This document shows positions 9,556 to 20,481 of a stretch of 64,000 bases of DNA, piece by piece. Where the stretch lies: the NCBI RefSeq assembly GCF_008368715.1, contig NZ_SMRS01000003.1, positions 186,001-250,000 of the forward strand. Direction: 5' to 3'. A program made the position numbers and the translations under genes. How positions within the stretch are numbered: the stretch's first letter is position 1; every line of letters begins with the position of its first letter. The notes beneath the pieces are model-generated. The model saw only the letters and a program-made list of their open reading frames with translations. It did no database searches and was not told where the DNA came from. Origin of the DNA: Nitrincola tapanii (GTDB lineage: Bacteria; Pseudomonadota; Gammaproteobacteria; Pseudomonadales; Balneatricaceae).

Positions 9556-12465
9556 ATGCAGCCTCATCCCAGTTTTGATCTGATCCGCCAGCTTCCCATT
9601 CACTCTTTAGGTGTTGAAGTGTTTGAATATGTGCACCGGCAAACGGGTGCCCAGCACATTCATTTAAAAGCAGATCGTGATGAAAACGTTTTTCTGGTCG
9701 CGGTGCGGACGATGCCTCAAGATTCAACGGGCGTTGCGCACATTCTGGAACATACCGCTCTTTGTGGCAGTGAGCGTTACCCGGTACGCGATCCTTTTTT
9801 TATGATGACCCGCCGCTCACTCAATACCTTTATGAATGCGTTCACCAGCAGTGATTGGACGGCTTACCCCTTCGCCAGTCAGAACAGCAAAGACTTTTAC
9901 AATCTGATGGATGTGTACCTGGATGCGGTCTTTTTCTCACGTCTTGATCCGCTCGATTTTGCCCAGGAGGGCCATCGTTTAGAGTTTGCCGAAGCTCAGA
10001 ATCCTGATACTGAGCTGGTGTTTAAAGGCGTGGTCTATAACGAGATGAAAGGTGCCATGAGTTCACCGACCTCAACCCTCTGGCAGACCTTAACGCGTTA
10101 TCTCTTTCCAGAAACCACTTATCACCATAACTCGGGCGGTGAGCCTACCTGCATTCCAGATCTCAGTTATGCGCAGCTCTGTCAGTTTTATAAAAGCCAT
10201 TATCATCCCAGCAATGCTGTGTTCATGACGTTTGGGAATCTAGCCGTAGAAGATCTGCAAACACGTATGCATGAGCAGGCTTTATCTCGTTTTGAAGCCA
10301 GCTCTATGCAGTTGCAAGTCGCGGATGAAAAACGCTACTTTGCCCCCATTCGCGTGGAGGAGGCTTATGCGCTGGAGCAAGAAGATCTTTCGGGCAAAAC
10401 TCATCATGTCCTCGGTTGGTTGTTGTCACCTTCGATCGATATTCATGCATTGATGGAGGCGCATTTTATGTCACGCGTCTTGCTCGACAACTCCAGTTCA
10501 CCCTTGCGGGCGGCGCTGGAGTCCTGCGGTCTGGGGAGTGCGCCTTCTCCCCTATGTGGGCTGGAAGACTCCAATCGTGAAATGAGCTTTATGTGTGGCA
10601 TTGAGGGCAGTGAGCCGGACAAAGCGGCTGAGTTTGAAGCCCTGGTACTGGCGACCTTAACCCAGGTCGTGGAGGAAGGGGTTGATCCACGTGTGCTGGA
10701 AGCTCAGTTGCATCAATTGGAGTTGAGCCAGCGTGAAATCACCGGTGATGGTTATCCTTTTGGTCTGCAGTTAATTCTTTCCAGTCTATCGGCGGCCATT
10801 CATCGTGGTGATGCGCTAGCGGCGTTAAATATCGATCCTGTCCTGGAAGCTTTGGGTGAAAAAATTAAAGATCCACAGTTTGTTCCAAACTGGATCAGCC
10901 AGCATCTCTTAAACAATCCGCATCGTGTGCGTGTCACACTCAGACCGGATGCGCAGTTAGGCCATTTGCGCGACGCGGCAGAAACAAAACGTCTCGCTCA
11001 ACTCAAAGCTCAGCTTAGTGAGGCTGAAAAGCAAGCGATCCTGGAGCAAACTCGCGCCTTAGAAGAGCGTCAACTGCAAGTAGATGATGATTCAATTCTG
11101 CCCTGTGTGACGCTGGAAGATGTCCCTCTCGATCTACATCTGCCGGAAGCTCAAACCTTACCCGCCACGGATCTGAATCTGACCTGGTACAGTGCTGGAA
11201 CCAATGGGTTGAACTACCAACAGATCATTCTCGATCTGCCTGAACTCAGTCCAGAAGAGCAAGGCCTATTGCCGCTTTATAGTTATTGCCTGACGGAGCT
11301 GGGGTGTGGTGAGCGTGATTATCGTACCAATCAGGCGTTACAAAGTGAGTTAACGGGTGGATTGAGTGCGTACACCAGCATCCGCGGTCACCTGCAAAGC
11401 GAACAGCGGGTCAGTGGTTATTTAGTGTTATCGGCTAAGGCTTTGAACCGTCATCAAACCGCTGTCGCTGAGTTAATGGCAGAAACCCTGATGCAGGCGC
11501 GTTTTGATGAGTTGCCACGTATCCGTGAAATTGTCGCACAACAGCGCTCGCGTCGTGAGCAGTCGATCACTGGTCGTGGGCACTCTTTGGCCATCAGTGC
11601 GGCCAGCGCCGGTTTTAGCCCAGCGGCTAGGTTGGCACATGAGACCACGGGACTTGCGGGTATTCTAGCAATTAAAGCCCTAGATAAACGCTTAAATGAG
11701 GCTGCTGCCCTGCAAGCATTGGGGGATAGCCTGGCGCAGTTACATGGCAAAATTAAAAACGCGCCTCGACGTTTTTTATGTGTCGGTGAGGCTGAGCAGC
11801 AGGCTGGGATGGTGCAGACACTTGAGCAGATCTGGAAGAATCTACCTGTAGAGCCGCAGAGTGCGCCTTTCCATCTTCCGGCTACGCGCTCACCTGTGCG
11901 TCAGCTTTGGTTGACCAGCACACAGGTCAACTTCTGTGCCTTGGCTTTTCCAACGGTGACCGCGGCACATCCAGATGCCGCAGCGTTAACCGTCTTGGGT
12001 GATTTCCTGCGTAATGGGTATCTACATCGTGCGATCCGTGAACAGGGAGGGGCCTATGGTGCCGGTGCGGGTCAGGATAATGGCGATGCGGTGTTCCGCT
12101 TCTTCTCCTATCGTGATCCACGCTTACAAGCGACTCTGGATGATTTTATGCGCGCCAAAGACTGGCTGCTCAGCCAAGAGCATGAAGGACAAAAGTTGCA
12201 GGAAGCGATTCTTGGCATCATCAGCTCGATTGATAAGCCCGGCTCACCTGCGGGTGAGGCTAAACAAACCTACCATGCCAGCTTAAGTGGACGTACTCCA
12301 GAAGAGCGTAGACGCTTCCGTCAGCGTATCCTCAGCGTCACTCTGGCTGATATGCAGCGTGTTGCCGAAACTTGGTTAGACCCCGAGAAATCCAGTATCG
12401 CGGTGGTAACACACAGTAAAGCCGCCAGTGAGTTAGGTGCGGAGTTTGAGCGCATCGAGTTGTAA
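9556..12465 (+). CDS. M16C-family zinc metallopeptidase (PreP/Cym1-like)
   Basis: Large clam-shaped peptidase of the pitrilysin superfamily that degrades short unfolded peptides. 969 aa, typical for the presequence-protease subfamily. The inverted zinc motif HILEH is at 62-66 and the distal zinc ligand is E163 in YNEMKGAMSSP. The N-terminal domain has the LCGSERYPVRDPFF segment and the C-terminal half carries the inactive M16-like repeat and an M16C-associated region. In mitochondria and plastids PreP removes targeting peptides; bacterial members are less well studied and no signal peptide is visible, so I expect cytoplasmic peptide clearance. The DMT transporter follows 32 bases later. Confidence 0.9.
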   Translation: MQPHPSFDLIRQLPIHSLGVEVFEYVHRQTGAQHIHLKADRDENVFLVAVRTMPQDSTGVAHILEHTALCGSERYPVRDPFFMMTRRSLNTFMNAFTSSDWTAYPFASQNSKDFYNLMDVYLDAVFFSRLDPLDFAQEGHRLEFAEAQNPDTELVFKGVVYNEMKGAMSSPTSTLWQTLTRYLFPETTYHHNSGGEPTCIPDLSYAQLCQFYKSHYHPSNAVFMTFGNLAVEDLQTRMHEQALSRFEASSMQLQVADEKRYFAPIRVEEAYALEQEDLSGKTHHVLGWLLSPSIDIHALMEAHFMSRVLLDNSSSPLRAALESCGLGSAPSPLCGLEDSNREMSFMCGIEGSEPDKAAEFEALVLATLTQVVEEGVDPRVLEAQLHQLELSQREITGDGYPFGLQLILSSLSAAIHRGDALAALNIDPVLEALGEKIKDPQFVPNWISQHLLNNPHRVRVTLRPDAQLGHLRDAAETKRLAQLKAQLSEAEKQAILEQTRALEERQLQVDDDSILPCVTLEDVPLDLHLPEAQTLPATDLNLTWYSAGTNGLNYQQIILDLPELSPEEQGLLPLYSYCLTELGCGERDYRTNQALQSELTGGLSAYTSIRGHLQSEQRVSGYLVLSAKALNRHQTAVAELMAETLMQARFDELPRIREIVAQQRSRREQSITGRGHSLAISAASAGFSPAARLAHETTGLAGILAIKALDKRLNEAAALQALGDSLAQLHGKIKNAPRRFLCVGEAEQQAGMVQTLEQIWKNLPVEPQSAPFHLPATRSPVRQLWLTSTQVNFCALAFPTVTAAHPDAAALTVLGDFLRNGYLHRAIREQGGAYGAGAGQDNGDAVFRFFSYRDPRLQATLDDFMRAKDWLLSQEHEGQKLQEAILGIISSIDKPGSPAGEAKQTYHASLSGRTPEERRRFRQRILSVTLADMQRVAETWLDPEKSSIAVVTHSKAASELGAEFERIEL

Positions 12466-12497
12466 TGGCAAAAAGCCAAGGCCATAAGGGTTAAATC

Positions 12498-13382
12498 TTG
12501 CAACCTTTAGTCTGGGGAGCCAGCCTAATCTTTGGATCTGAGCTGGCTCTGGTGCTGAGTGGCATAATGATTCGTGAAGTCAGCGATAGTTTACCAACCG
12601 CACAGATTGTGTTTTTGCGAAACCTTCTAGCACTTCTCTGGTTACTGCCTTGGATACTGCGTCATCCGCGAAAACTAACGCCGGGGCAACGCCTACCGAT
12701 CCATCTCTTACGTGCTGCTTTAGGTGTGTCTGCGATGAGCTGTTTGTTTTATGCCTGGGCACACTTGCCGCTGGCACAAGCGGCCATGTTGAAACAAACC
12801 GCACCTTTCTTTCTGCCCTTTATTGCGCTCTGGTGGCTCAAAGAACGTATCCGTTCAAGTATGTTGATCTCAATCTTTTTAGGATTTGTCGGCATCGCTT
12901 GTATTTTGCAGCCGGAAGAGGGACGTTGGCATACGGCTGTGTTCATCGGCTTACTCGGTGCTTTTCTGGCGGCCACCGCTAAGGTTTCAGTGCGGCGTTT
13001 AGGCGCAGAAGAATCGCCTCAAACCATCGTGGTTTATTTTGCGATATTAGGCAGCCTATTCACCGCGTTACCTGCGGCGTGGCATTGGGTTCCGATCAGT
13101 ACAACGGATGGGTTGTGGTTGTTGGGGATCGCGGGCTTGTCCACCCTAGCTCAACTTCTGATGACACGTGCTTATACCCTGGCTCCGGCAGGGCAGCTGG
13201 CGGCCTTTACCTATTCATCCGTTGTTTTTGCCGCCTTGATCGGCGCCATCGTTTGGGATGAACAGATTAACGCCTTGACCTGGATCGGGATGTTCATCGT
13301 CTGTATGGCGGCGGCTTTAATCCTATATCGGCGGCCGAGTGCGGCGGCAGTTGAGCCTCATCGAGAGTCCAGATCACGATAA
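12498..13382 (+). CDS. DMT-superfamily transporter (EamA family), TTG start
   Basis: Ten-helix inner-membrane transporter of the drug/metabolite superfamily made of two EamA repeats. 294 aa. The frame is closed by a stop at 12492-12494, so translation must begin at the TTG at 12498, seven bases after AAGGG; the next ATG would remove the first membrane helix. Repeats are visible in the PTAQIVFLRNLLALLWLLP and LAQAAMLKQTAPFFLP segments and in the second-half APAGQLAAFTYSSVVFAALIG segment. The substrate cannot be predicted. The 3' end overlaps the convergent tpm gene by 25 bases. Confidence 0.85.
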   Translation: MQPLVWGASLIFGSELALVLSGIMIREVSDSLPTAQIVFLRNLLALLWLLPWILRHPRKLTPGQRLPIHLLRAALGVSAMSCLFYAWAHLPLAQAAMLKQTAPFFLPFIALWWLKERIRSSMLISIFLGFVGIACILQPEEGRWHTAVFIGLLGAFLAATAKVSVRRLGAEESPQTIVVYFAILGSLFTALPAAWHWVPISTTDGLWLLGIAGLSTLAQLLMTRAYTLAPAGQLAAFTYSSVVFAALIGAIVWDEQINALTWIGMFIVCMAAALILYRRPSAAAVEPHRESRSR

Positions 13383-14008
13383 AGATGATAGATGCGTTCC
13401 ACTGCGGGGAGCTGACGCTGCGTTTTAATCGACCACTGAGCCTTTAACTCAACTTGAAAACCAGCGTGGGTGTAGAGGTGTTGAACTTCGTCATGACTCA
13501 CACAGAAGGGTGGCCCTTGTTCATCCCGAGGTTCTCTTTCTAGGGTGATCAATAAAAGATGCACCTTCTTGGGCAGTATCTTTGCTAAGTGGTCGACATA
13601 CTTTTTGCGTAGATCCGGTGGCAGCGCAATTAATGCCGCACGATCATACACTGCTTCAACCTGCTGCAGATGCGCGGTTGTTAAGTTGAAGAAATCGCCA
13701 CAGAGCAGCTCAATTGAGCCTGATTGCCAGTGACTAAACTCATCCTGACTTTCTGTTCGATAGGGTAAGGCATTTTCAGTGAAAAAATCCTCTACTGCCT
13801 TAGGGCTCAGCTCCACGCCTAGGATGGGATGGGAGGCTTGGGCTAGCCAAAGCATATCGAGACTCTTACCACACAGCGGCACAAAAACACGACAACCTGG
13901 CACAATTCCCAGCTCGCTCCAGTGTTCACATAAGTAAGCGTTGATCTCTTGTTGGTGAAAACCTATCTGTTGATTTTGCCAACGCTCATGCCAAAAGGCC
14001 GCATTCAT
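13358..14008 (-). CDS. tpm: Thiopurine S-methyltransferase family protein
   Basis: SAM-dependent methyltransferase of the TPMT family; bacterial members methylate thiopurines and selenium or tellurium oxyanions. 216 aa, the usual length. It has the N-terminal FWHERWQNQQIGFHQ segment, the glycine-rich SAM loop VFVPLCGKSLDM, an acidic ILGVELSPKAVEDFF strand, and YDRAALIALPPDLR with the conserved Asp-Arg. Its start overlaps the end of the ycjF-like gene by four bases (ATGA), so it is the last gene of the metH-ycjX-ycjF-tpm run. Grouping a methyltransferase with methionine synthase makes sense for SAM supply, but this is an inference from position. Confidence 0.88.
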   Translation of the reverse strand: MNAAFWHERWQNQQIGFHQQEINAYLCEHWSELGIVPGCRVFVPLCGKSLDMLWLAQASHPILGVELSPKAVEDFFTENALPYRTESQDEFSHWQSGSIELLCGDFFNLTTAHLQQVEAVYDRAALIALPPDLRKKYVDHLAKILPKKVHLLLITLEREPRDEQGPPFCVSHDEVQHLYTHAGFQVELKAQWSIKTQRQLPAVERIYHLYRDLDSR

Positions 14009-15069
14009 GAGATGGACTCCTTCTCGGCGGGGTGAGAGAGTAATTCTGAAAGTTGTTTAAATAAGGTTTTCTGCAGTGTCTGTAGACTGGGTTGGTCGGC
14101 TTCAGACCAGGGCAGAGGACGGCACATCTCCAATGTTTTTAGGCCGATACGAGCGGTGAGAAGTCCGGCGCCGACACCTTGTCCTAAACGCGCAGAAACG
14201 AGCGCACCGGCACTCGCAGCCAGCGTCTGTTGGCTCAGCTCCAGAGCCAGCTCGCTCACCCCCATCAAAGCCATCGCTTGGAGTACCTGCTTAAGCAGAG
14301 ACAGTTGCGCTGGGAGTTGATTGGAGACCCCGTAGAGACGCGAGAGTTCGCGCATCATGCGCCAATTCCGCCAGAGTACCAGTAGCATATCAAAGCTCAC
14401 GAGTGGGCTGGCACTGACGAGGGCACCACATACCAAGCTGTTGCGACTGATACACTCAATGCCACGCGCATCCACGGCTGCGCGCAGTTCCATCGATAGC
14501 CGCTGCAGAGCTTCATGCGCCTGCAGATGTTCAGGGCATTGGGTCCAGGCCTGTGCGAGGATCGCTTCCAGTTCTGTGTGTGCGGCGTAGTCTTGCAAGG
14601 CTTGTCGCCAGCGTACAAATGCCGCATCGGTTTGTGCACTTGAGGTGTCGAGTAATAGCGCTTGAGCCTGCTCACGTAGGGCTCGTGCTAGGTTTAAGCG
14701 ACGACGACTGAGGTAAGCACGCCCGAGGCTTAAAATAAGCAATAAAAAGAAGCTACCTAACACCAAGGCTAAAGCAGAACCTAGATACACGGAAAGCTGA
14801 AAACCCCAGCTGAGCCATAGGTAGAGTTCACGAGTAAAAAGTAGACTGATTAGTAGCATCAAGCTGACTAGGAAAGCACGTCCTAGCCATGGCTTTGAAG
14901 GAGAGTTAACTGATCCTGCAGGTGTGGACACCTGCGGGTTTTCTTCTGCGTCTAAACTGGCACGCACGGCATCGATAGAAAACTCTTGCGCCGGTAAGTA
15001 GCGGTTTTGAGGCTTAGCGCGGGCACGAATGAGTTGATCCGGTTTGAACTCTTGGGGTTTTGACATCAT
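14005..15069 (-). CDS. YcjF-type UPF0283/DUF697 inner-membrane protein
   Basis: Membrane protein of unknown function of the YcjF family. 354 aa. The start is one of two adjacent ATG codons (15069 or 15066) behind AAGGT. Two membrane segments lie near residues 68-85 and 95-115; the C-terminal half carries the DUF697 region, which includes ARGIECISRNSLVCGALV and a helix-rich ALMGVSELALELSQQ stretch. In E. coli ycjX and ycjF are adjacent and belong to the phage-shock (Psp) regulon; here they are also adjacent (16-base gap), which supports a joint role in envelope stress. No psp genes are in the window. Confidence 0.82.
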   Translation of the reverse strand: MMSKPQEFKPDQLIRARAKPQNRYLPAQEFSIDAVRASLDAEENPQVSTPAGSVNSPSKPWLGRAFLVSLMLLISLLFTRELYLWLSWGFQLSVYLGSALALVLGSFFLLLILSLGRAYLSRRRLNLARALREQAQALLLDTSSAQTDAAFVRWRQALQDYAAHTELEAILAQAWTQCPEHLQAHEALQRLSMELRAAVDARGIECISRNSLVCGALVSASPLVSFDMLLVLWRNWRMMRELSRLYGVSNQLPAQLSLLKQVLQAMALMGVSELALELSQQTLAASAGALVSARLGQGVGAGLLTARIGLKTLEMCRPLPWSEADQPSLQTLQKTLFKQLSELLSHPAEKESIS

Positions 15070-15085
15070 TTACCTTCTGAGCCGA

Positions 15086-16510
15086 TTAAAGACGATCACC
15101 GAGGAGCGCCTCCAGTGCTTGATCTAGGCGTAAATGATCACCTGTGTCACTTTGATGAGGCTGGATCGCTTCGGGAGCAAAATCAATAAAACGAAAACGC
15201 CCTGAATGCCAATCCTGGGCTTGCGGCAGATGGGTCGGGATCTCTCCTGGGAAAATAGCGATTTCTTGACCATCACTCAAGCGTCGGCCCGTTAAACAAG
15301 AGAGCTGCTGGCCATCGACCTCCGCCAAGGCGGGACGCGTGGCGCGCACCGACGCTAGGGAAAGACTTTGGGTGGTCACGCCATTAAAGCGAATTTCCCG
15401 TGAAGACTCTTGTAACATGAGGTTCAAAAAGACCTGTAAATTCGCCTGCTGATTCGTCGTCACATGATCTGCTTTGGTGGCGGCTAACAAAACCTTGTCA
15501 ATTTTTGGACTGAAAAGACGGCGCAATATACCGTTACGTCCATACTGAAAGCTGCGCAACAATTCCGAAAGTGCCGTTTGCATATCCTGAAAACAGTGTT
15601 GTCCTTGATTCAGGGTTTTAAGTAAATCAACAAGAATAATCTGGCGATCAACCTTGGCCAGGGTGGTCTGATAAAAAGGTCGTATTTGTTGCTCGGCGTA
15701 ATGGCGATAAGCCGTCTGTAAGGTCTCTAAATAAGAACCTGCAGGGATTTTTTTACGCGCTTGTGGCATCAGCGGCAACGGCCAGATCGGGAAAACAGTT
15801 AAATCTTTGGTCTCTTTTTGTTCTCTCGGTAAGAGGAAACGGCCGGGTTGTAACAGGCTGAAACTATGTGGCGCCTTTTGCAATTGCTGTAACAATTGCT
15901 GATATCGGTGTGCAAAGCGCTGCAGAGTCTCGGGGTGGGCGGGCGCTAACCAATCCACTTCAGACAGTGCAGCTTGCCAATCCTGGGTGAGCGCCTGTAA
16001 TGCAGGCTGGGCGAACCTTTGCGCAGTAAACTGGCACCAGCTCAAGTAGTCCATTTCCAAGAGCGGCAGATCCAATAACCACTCACCGGGATAATCGATC
16101 AATTCAAGGTAGAGAATTGCACTTTCACCCAGCAAGCGTTTTAAGGCTTGGCGGGGACGGTAGCGTATTTCGAGTGTCACGCCCGATAGGCTTGAAGTCG
16201 AACGCGGCCATAAAGGGGGCTGATGAGTTAAGCCTTGGAGATTCTCGCGCCAAGGAAATAGTGCTAACCCAGCAGGGGGATCTGGACAAACACGCACAGC
16301 CTGGATACGTCCCTGACGTGCAGGTGTGAAAAAGGGTAAGGCCCCTGGCTGGTCGCTGTGTAGTAGATGATGAATCAAACTGCTCAGAAAAACAGTTTTT
16401 CCGCTGCCGCTTAAGCCTGTGACAGCTAAACGTAAGCGTTGCGCGGCTGCGCGTTGCCAGTGCTGACGCGCCTGAGTATGCAGGCGCTGCCAAGAGCCTT
16501 GTGTTTTCAA
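15086..16510 (-). CDS. ycjX: YcjX family P-loop NTPase, TTG start
   Basis: DUF463/YcjX family GTPase-like protein. 474 aa. There is no in-frame ATG before the P-loop, so the start is the TTG at 16510, preceded by GAGG that overlaps the metH stop codon. The P-loop GLSGSGKT lies near residues 33-40; YLELIDYPGEWLLDLPLL is the switch-like Asp-containing strand, and LLAATKADHV resembles the TKxD guanine-recognition motif. It pairs with the following ycjF-like gene as in enterobacteria. Function is unproven in the family. Confidence 0.87.
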   Translation of the reverse strand: MKTQGSWQRLHTQARQHWQRAAAQRLRLAVTGLSGSGKTVFLSSLIHHLLHSDQPGALPFFTPARQGRIQAVRVCPDPPAGLALFPWRENLQGLTHQPPLWPRSTSSLSGVTLEIRYRPRQALKRLLGESAILYLELIDYPGEWLLDLPLLEMDYLSWCQFTAQRFAQPALQALTQDWQAALSEVDWLAPAHPETLQRFAHRYQQLLQQLQKAPHSFSLLQPGRFLLPREQKETKDLTVFPIWPLPLMPQARKKIPAGSYLETLQTAYRHYAEQQIRPFYQTTLAKVDRQIILVDLLKTLNQGQHCFQDMQTALSELLRSFQYGRNGILRRLFSPKIDKVLLAATKADHVTTNQQANLQVFLNLMLQESSREIRFNGVTTQSLSLASVRATRPALAEVDGQQLSCLTGRRLSDGQEIAIFPGEIPTHLPQAQDWHSGRFRFIDFAPEAIQPHQSDTGDHLRLDQALEALLGDRL

Positions 16511-16518
16511 TCCTAGCC

Positions 16519-19500
16519 TCAGTTTTGTTCCGGTTCATAGCCCAGATTAGGAGCTAGCCAGCGTTCAGCTTCCTGCATGCTCCAGCCTTTGCGTTTAGCA
16601 TAGCTCTCTACCTGATCTTCACTGATTTTACCTATTCCAAAATACTGAGAATCTGGATGGCTAAAATACCAACCACTGACCGCAGCGGTGGGGAGCATCG
16701 CATAGGTGTCGGTGAGGGTGATGCCGATCCGCTCTTCGACCTGTAACAGCTGCCAAATCAGATCTTTTTCGCTGTGCTCGGGGCAGGCGGGATAGCCGGG
16801 CGCTGGACGTATGCCCTGATAGGCTTCTTTAATCAGAGCCTCATTGTCGAGCTGCTCATCTGCGGCATAACCCCAGAACTCACGGCGTACACGGGCGTGC
16901 AAATGTTCTGCAAAAGCCTCGGCCAAACGGTCGGCGAGCGCTTTGACCAGGATCGAATTATAGATATCCTGTTTCGCTTCAAACTCCGCGACCAGTGCAT
17001 CCACTCCAAAACCGGCACAGACAGCAAAAGCGCCGATCCAATCCGCTTTGCCGCTCTCTTTCGGTGCAACAAAATCGGCTAGGCAATGATTTGCTTTGCC
17101 GGCAATTTTTTGCATCTGCTGCCGCAGATGATGCGTGCGCATCAGAACCTGTTCGCGACCTTCATCGACGTAGAGCTCCAAATCATCATGGCGAATTTGA
17201 TTAGCAGGAAAGAGTCCCATCACCGCACGGGCCTGCAATCGCTTATTTTCAATCAGATCGTCAAGCATCACCAAAGCATCCGCGTAGAGACGGCGTGCCT
17301 CTTCACCGACGATTTCATCCTCCAGAATGCGTGGAAAACGACCCGCAAGTTCCCAGGATTGGAAAAAAGGTGTCCAGTCGATGAAATCACGCAAGCAGTT
17401 AAGATCATAATCTTCAAAGACCTGAATGCCCGACTGCAGGGGTTGTGGGGGAGTGTAGGTCTGCCAGTCGATCGGCAGGGCATTACTACGGGCGGCCTCT
17501 AAAGTGACGCGGCGAGAGTCTTTTTGACGCTCGGCATGACGTTCACGTACTGCCTGATATTCTTCTTTTATCTCTTTGACGAAGTTAGATTTTTTCTCTT
17601 TAGAAAGCAGCGCCGATGCCACGCCCACAGAGCGTGAGGCGTTGGTCACGTGCACCACCTGATCGTTTTTGTAGTTGGGTTCTATCTTGACCGCCGTATG
17701 AGCTTTTGACGTTGTGGCCCCACCGATCATTAGAGGGATTTGGAAACCTTGGCGTTGCATCTCTTTTGCGACATGCACCATCTCATCTAAAGAGGGTGTA
17801 ATCAAACCGGAGAGGCCAATAATATCGGCATTTTGTTCGCGTGCAGTGCGTAAAATGGTTTCACAAGGTACCATGACACCCAGATCGATCACCTCGAAGT
17901 TATTACACTGCAACACCACGCCGACTATGTTTTTACCGATATCATGCACATCTCCCTTAACCGTCGCCATGATCACTTTGCCAGCGGAGCTGCTGGCATT
18001 ATCGGCTTTGGCTGCTTCGATAAACGGCATCAAGTAGGCGACGGCTTTTTTCATGACACGAGCCGATTTCACCACTTGTGGCAGGAACATTTTGCCAGCG
18101 CCAAAGAGATCACCGACCACGCTCATGCCATCCATTAGAGGGCCTTCAATCACTTGAATTGGGCGCTCAAACTGCTGACGACACTCTTCGACATCCTCAT
18201 CGATAAAGTCGGTGATGCCTTTGACCAGCGCGTGTTCGAGGCGTTTGGCAACGCTATAGCTACGCCATTCGGCGTCCTGAACGACGGCTTCGGCGCCATC
18301 GCCACGATATTTTTCAGCCAACTCCAGCATACGCTCAGTGGCATCGTCGCGACGGTTGAGAACGATATCTTCAACGTGTTCACGGAGTTCTTGTGGCAGG
18401 TCATCGTAGATGGCGAGCTGGCCAGCGTTGACGATCCCCATATCCATGCCATTTTTGATGGCGTGATAGAGGAAAACGCAGTGAATCGCCTCACGCACCT
18501 TGTCATTACCACGAAAAGAGAAGGAAACGTTGGAGACGCCGCCAGAGATTTTGGCGTAGGGCAGATGTTGCTTGATCCAATGCGTGGCCTGGATGAAGTC
18601 TACGGCGTAGTTGTTGTGCTCTTCAATTCCCGTAGCGATGGCAAAGATATTGGGATCAAAAATGATATCTTCAGGTGGAAAGCCCACTTTTTCCGTGAGT
18701 ACCTGATAAGAGCGCTGACAGATTTCAATCTTGCGCGCATAGGTGTCGGCTTGGCCGGTTTCATCAAACGCCATCACCACGACGGCCGCGCCATAACGGC
18801 GAATTTTGCGTGCTTGTTCGATGAAGTTTTCTTCACCCTCTTTCAGGCTGATGGAGTTGACGACGCCTTTGCCCTGAATGCGCTTTAAGCCTTCCTCGAG
18901 AATATCCCACTTAGACGAGTCGAGCATGATGGGGACACGCGAAATGTCTGGCTCCGAAGCGATCAGGTTCAGAAAGCGGATCATCGCGGCTTTGGCATCC
19001 AACATGCCTTCGTCCATATTGATATCGATGATTTGAGCGCCGGCTTCTACCTGCTGGCGCGCGACTTCCAGAGCGGTTTCAAAATCACCTTCTTTAATCA
19101 AACGTCGAAAACGTGCCGAACCGGTGACGTTGGTGCGCTCACCAACGTTAATGAATAGGGTGTTGGCACCGATGTTCATCGGCTCCAGGCCCGCCAGACG
19201 GCACTCAACCGCGATATCGGGTAAAACGCGCGCGGGGCAGCTTTCTATAGATTCACGAATGACGCGAATATGCTCAGGTGTGGTGCCGCAGCAGCCGCCG
19301 ACAATATTTACAAATCCAGATTCGGCCCATTCACGAATCTCGACGGCCATCTGTTCGGGTGTTTCATCATACCCCCCAAACGCATTCGGCAAACCGGCAT
19401 TGGGATGAACAGAAACATAGGTTTCGGCAATACGTGAAAGTTCTTCAACATACTGGCGGAGTTCTTTTGGGCCTAGAGCGCAGTTCAAACCGATGCTGAT

Positions 19501-20226
19501 GGGTTGGGCATGGCGAACTGAGTTCCAAAAAGCTTCAGTGGTCTGGCCGGACAGGGTGCGGCCAGAGGCATCGGTGATGGTTCCGGAGATCATCACCGGC
19601 AAGCGCAGGCCGTGATCATCAAAATACTGCTCGACGGCATAGATCGCGGCTTTTGCATTCAGCGTGTCAAAGATGGTTTCAATCAGAATAATGTCGGCAC
19701 CGCCTTGAATCAGGCCGTCGATCGACTCGGTATAAGCGGCCACCAGCTCATCAAAGGTGACATTACGGAAACCCGGATCGTTGACATCCGGTGAGATGGT
19801 GGCCGTGCGGTTCGTCGGGCCTAGAACACCAGCTACATAGCGTGGACGATCCGGGGTCAGGGCGCTGATCTCATCACAGACTTCGCGCGCGAGACGTGCC
19901 GCAGCCACGTTGATTTCATGGCTGAGGCTTTCCATCTCATAATCCGCCATGGCAATCACGGTGGCATTAAAGGTGTTGGTCTCAATAATGTCCGCACCGG
20001 CCAAGAGATAGTCACGATGGATCTGTTGAATCAAGGCAGGTTGTGTCAGCACCAATAGATCATTATTGCCTTTAACATCCACCGGCCAGTCGGCAAAGCG
20101 CTCACCGCGGTAGTCCGCTTCCTCTAACTTGTGTTCTTGAATCATGGTACCCATGCCGCCATCCAATATCAGGATGCGGGAATTCAAAGACTCTTCTAGG
20201 GCGTGAAATATCGCGGATTTAGTCAC
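16519..20226 (-). CDS. metH: Cobalamin-dependent methionine synthase
   Basis: Transfers a methyl group from 5-methyltetrahydrofolate via cobalamin to homocysteine, giving methionine. 1235 aa, essentially collinear with E. coli MetH. Homocysteine domain with zinc ligands C249, C312 and C313; pterin domain with [14 protein letters not shown] and the [17 protein letters not shown] strand; cobalamin-binding DVHDIGKN around residue 760; C-terminal activation domain with [12 protein letters not shown], which binds SAM. The start is the GTG at 20226 (MTKSAIF), with only a weak GAG ribosome binding site. The upstream 250 bases show no convincing cobalamin or SAM riboswitch. ycjX begins immediately after. 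Confidence 0.97.
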   Translation of the reverse strand: MTKSAIFHALEESLNSRILILDGGMGTMIQEHKLEEADYRGERFADWPVDVKGNNDLLVLTQPALIQQIHRDYLLAGADIIETNTFNATVIAMADYEMESLSHEINVAAARLAREVCDEISALTPDRPRYVAGVLGPTNRTATISPDVNDPGFRNVTFDELVAAYTESIDGLIQGGADIILIETIFDTLNAKAAIYAVEQYFDDHGLRLPVMISGTITDASGRTLSGQTTEAFWNSVRHAQPISIGLNCALGPKELRQYVEELSRIAETYVSVHPNAGLPNAFGGYDETPEQMAVEIREWAESGFVNIVGGCCGTTPEHIRVIRESIESCPARVLPDIAVECRLAGLEPMNIGANTLFINVGERTNVTGSARFRRLIKEGDFETALEVARQQVEAGAQIIDINMDEGMLDAKAAMIRFLNLIASEPDISRVPIMLDSSKWDILEEGLKRIQGKGVVNSISLKEGEENFIEQARKIRRYGAAVVVMAFDETGQADTYARKIEICQRSYQVLTEKVGFPPEDIIFDPNIFAIATGIEEHNNYAVDFIQATHWIKQHLPYAKISGGVSNVSFSFRGNDKVREAIHCVFLYHAIKNGMDMGIVNAGQLAIYDDLPQELREHVEDIVLNRRDDATERMLELAEKYRGDGAEAVVQDAEWRSYSVAKRLEHALVKGITDFIDEDVEECRQQFERPIQVIEGPLMDGMSVVGDLFGAGKMFLPQVVKSARVMKKAVAYLMPFIEAAKADNASSSAGKVIMATVKGDVHDIGKNIVGVVLQCNNFEVIDLGVMVPCETILRTAREQNADIIGLSGLITPSLDEMVHVAKEMQRQGFQIPLMIGGATTSKAHTAVKIEPNYKNDQVVHVTNASRSVGVASALLSKEKKSNFVKEIKEEYQAVRERHAERQKDSRRVTLEAARSNALPIDWQTYTPPQPLQSGIQVFEDYDLNCLRDFIDWTPFFQSWELAGRFPRILEDEIVGEEARRLYADALVMLDDLIENKRLQARAVMGLFPANQIRHDDLELYVDEGREQVLMRTHHLRQQMQKIAGKANHCLADFVAPKESGKADWIGAFAVCAGFGVDALVAEFEAKQDIYNSILVKALADRLAEAFAEHLHARVRREFWGYAADEQLDNEALIKEAYQGIRPAPGYPACPEHSEKDLIWQLLQVEERIGITLTDTYAMLPTAAVSGWYFSHPDSQYFGIGKISEDQVESYAKRKGWSMQEAERWLAPNLGYEPEQN

Positions 20227-20436
20227 TGCTTGCTCTGCCTTACTGAATCGGGATCGAAAAATGCTGCTTATTGTACTCTATCGTACTGCCGCTTGGCTGA
20301 AGCTGTTTCATATCAAGTTGAAAAACTTTACGGTGAAAAGCCAAATTGCACAGAAAAAAACCTCCAGCAAACCTTAACATCTGCAAAGGGGGTGGTAGAA
20401 TCGCGCGCTTTGATCTTGCTCGATGTCATCTTGCTG

Positions 20437-20450
20437 GGCGGCAGGCCGCC
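20437..20450 (+). promoter_or_regulatory. GC-rich hairpin upstream of panD
   Basis: GGCGG-CAGG-CCGCC forms a perfect five-pair hairpin with a four-base loop, 31 bases before the panD start codon. It has no T tract and is therefore not a terminator. It may be a leader structure or incidental. Confidence 0.4.
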
Positions 20451-20481
20451 ATCATGCTTAATTAAACGGATACTTAACATC

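Noticed and set aside
20203-20481. In-frame N-terminal extension of panD by 93 codons
   Set aside because: It overlaps the start of metH on the other strand, resembles no PanD, and the true start has a ribosome binding site and places Gly24-Ser25 correctly.
20227-20481. Cobalamin or SAM riboswitch before metH
   Set aside because: I looked for conserved riboswitch boxes on the minus strand and saw none; only a short hairpin is present.
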